The translations under genes and the position numbers were made by a program. Of a stretch of DNA of 60,000 bases, positions 59,580 to 60,000 are shown one piece after another. Under the pieces are notes generated by a model that had not been told where the DNA came from, searched no databases, and saw nothing but the letters and a program-made list of their open reading frames with translations. The stretch comes from Bolinopsis microptera (Eukaryota; Ctenophora; Tentaculata; Lobata; Bolinopsidae): positions 12,896,944 through 12,956,943 of the forward strand of contig NC_087083.1 in the NCBI RefSeq assembly GCF_026151205.1. Reading direction: 5' to 3'. The number at the start of each line of letters is the position of its first letter. The first letter of the stretch is position 1.

Positions 59580-60000
59580 TGACTATGTGGCTCAGTATGC
59601 AGTATGCAATACACCGCTATATTAGCAGACTTTACTCAACGCGCTAAATTCTATTACATATATATTATGCGCGGCGCTCTTTTCGATCGTGAATCCTAGT
59701 AAGGTCAGGAAACCTTACTGGATGCACAAAATGATCATAGTGCAAATAAAGTTCGGCTAACTGCTAACTAAGCAACAGTTTCTTTGCACTATCAACTATG
59801 GCACCCCTGTGTCGAGCTTGCGACCGTCGACTATCTTTTTGAAAATGAAACAAATGCAATAAGTGCGTCGCGTAATTACACGTAATAATAATACAAACCT
59901 GAAACAACAGTAAAAAACCAATGTGATATATAAAATTGGTTTGTATCACTGATCACGTCATGACCCCTTTTGTCGTTTCACCAAGTGTTGTGGCGAAAGC
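59580..60000. other. Right-hand intergenic stretch
   Basis: No gene or repeat identified. A 61-codon frame at 59949-59764 on the minus strand has a hydrophobic stretch but no recognisable motif and could equally be chance. Confidence 0.4.

Overview
This is AT-rich nuclear DNA from an invertebrate animal. Two conserved animal genes are split by many short GT-AG introns, and the spaces around them are filled by CR1-type LINEs, Tc1/mariner DNA transposons, small hairpin transposons (MITEs), tRNA-derived SINE-like repeats and a decayed Penelope-like element. I cannot resolve the phylum; a cnidarian or sponge would fit, but that is a guess.

Layout. 1-5.9 kb: a VTI1A-like Golgi/endosomal SNARE gene (minus strand, six exons). 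6.6-24.6 kb: a GTPBP1-like translational GTPase gene (minus strand, fifteen coding exons, 644 aa as assembled here). Its intron 12 contains, on the opposite strand, a recent tandem duplication of a gene with an uninterrupted coding region for a NERD-nuclease plus SF1-helicase protein (9.6-11.8 and 14.2-16.3 kb). Introns 3, 4, 5 and 8 of GTPBP1 carry MITEs, a 56-bp minisatellite that has amplified the exon 5/intron 5 splice junction about thirty times, and two extra copies of the splice acceptor plus P-loop coding start of exon 5.

25-41 kb: nested retrotransposons on the minus strand. Element A (27749-35228, apparently intact) sits inside the reverse transcriptase gene of related element B (26.8-27.7 plus 35.2-40.8 kb). 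B also carries a 5'-truncated fragment of an RNase H-bearing LINE with a poly-A tail and a 10-bp target duplication. 41.8-46.2 kb: a three-exon gene for a type I membrane glycoprotein of unknown family, whose last exon is split by a 2.8-kb mariner-type element with 351-bp terminal inverted repeats. 46.2-53 kb: MITEs, a Penelope-like element with several frameshifts, and a striking array of AGCGCT/GGCC palindromes. 53.4-59.4 kb: element C, a second apparently intact CR1-type LINE.

The most unusual biology is in the LINEs. All three ORF1 proteins have an AlkB-like Fe(II)/2-oxoglutarate oxygenase domain, with every predicted metal and cosubstrate ligand retained, directly in front of the SGNH esterase domain known from CR1 elements. 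ORF1 and ORF2 overlap by 4 or 7 nt in all three elements, which suggests termination-reinitiation translation.
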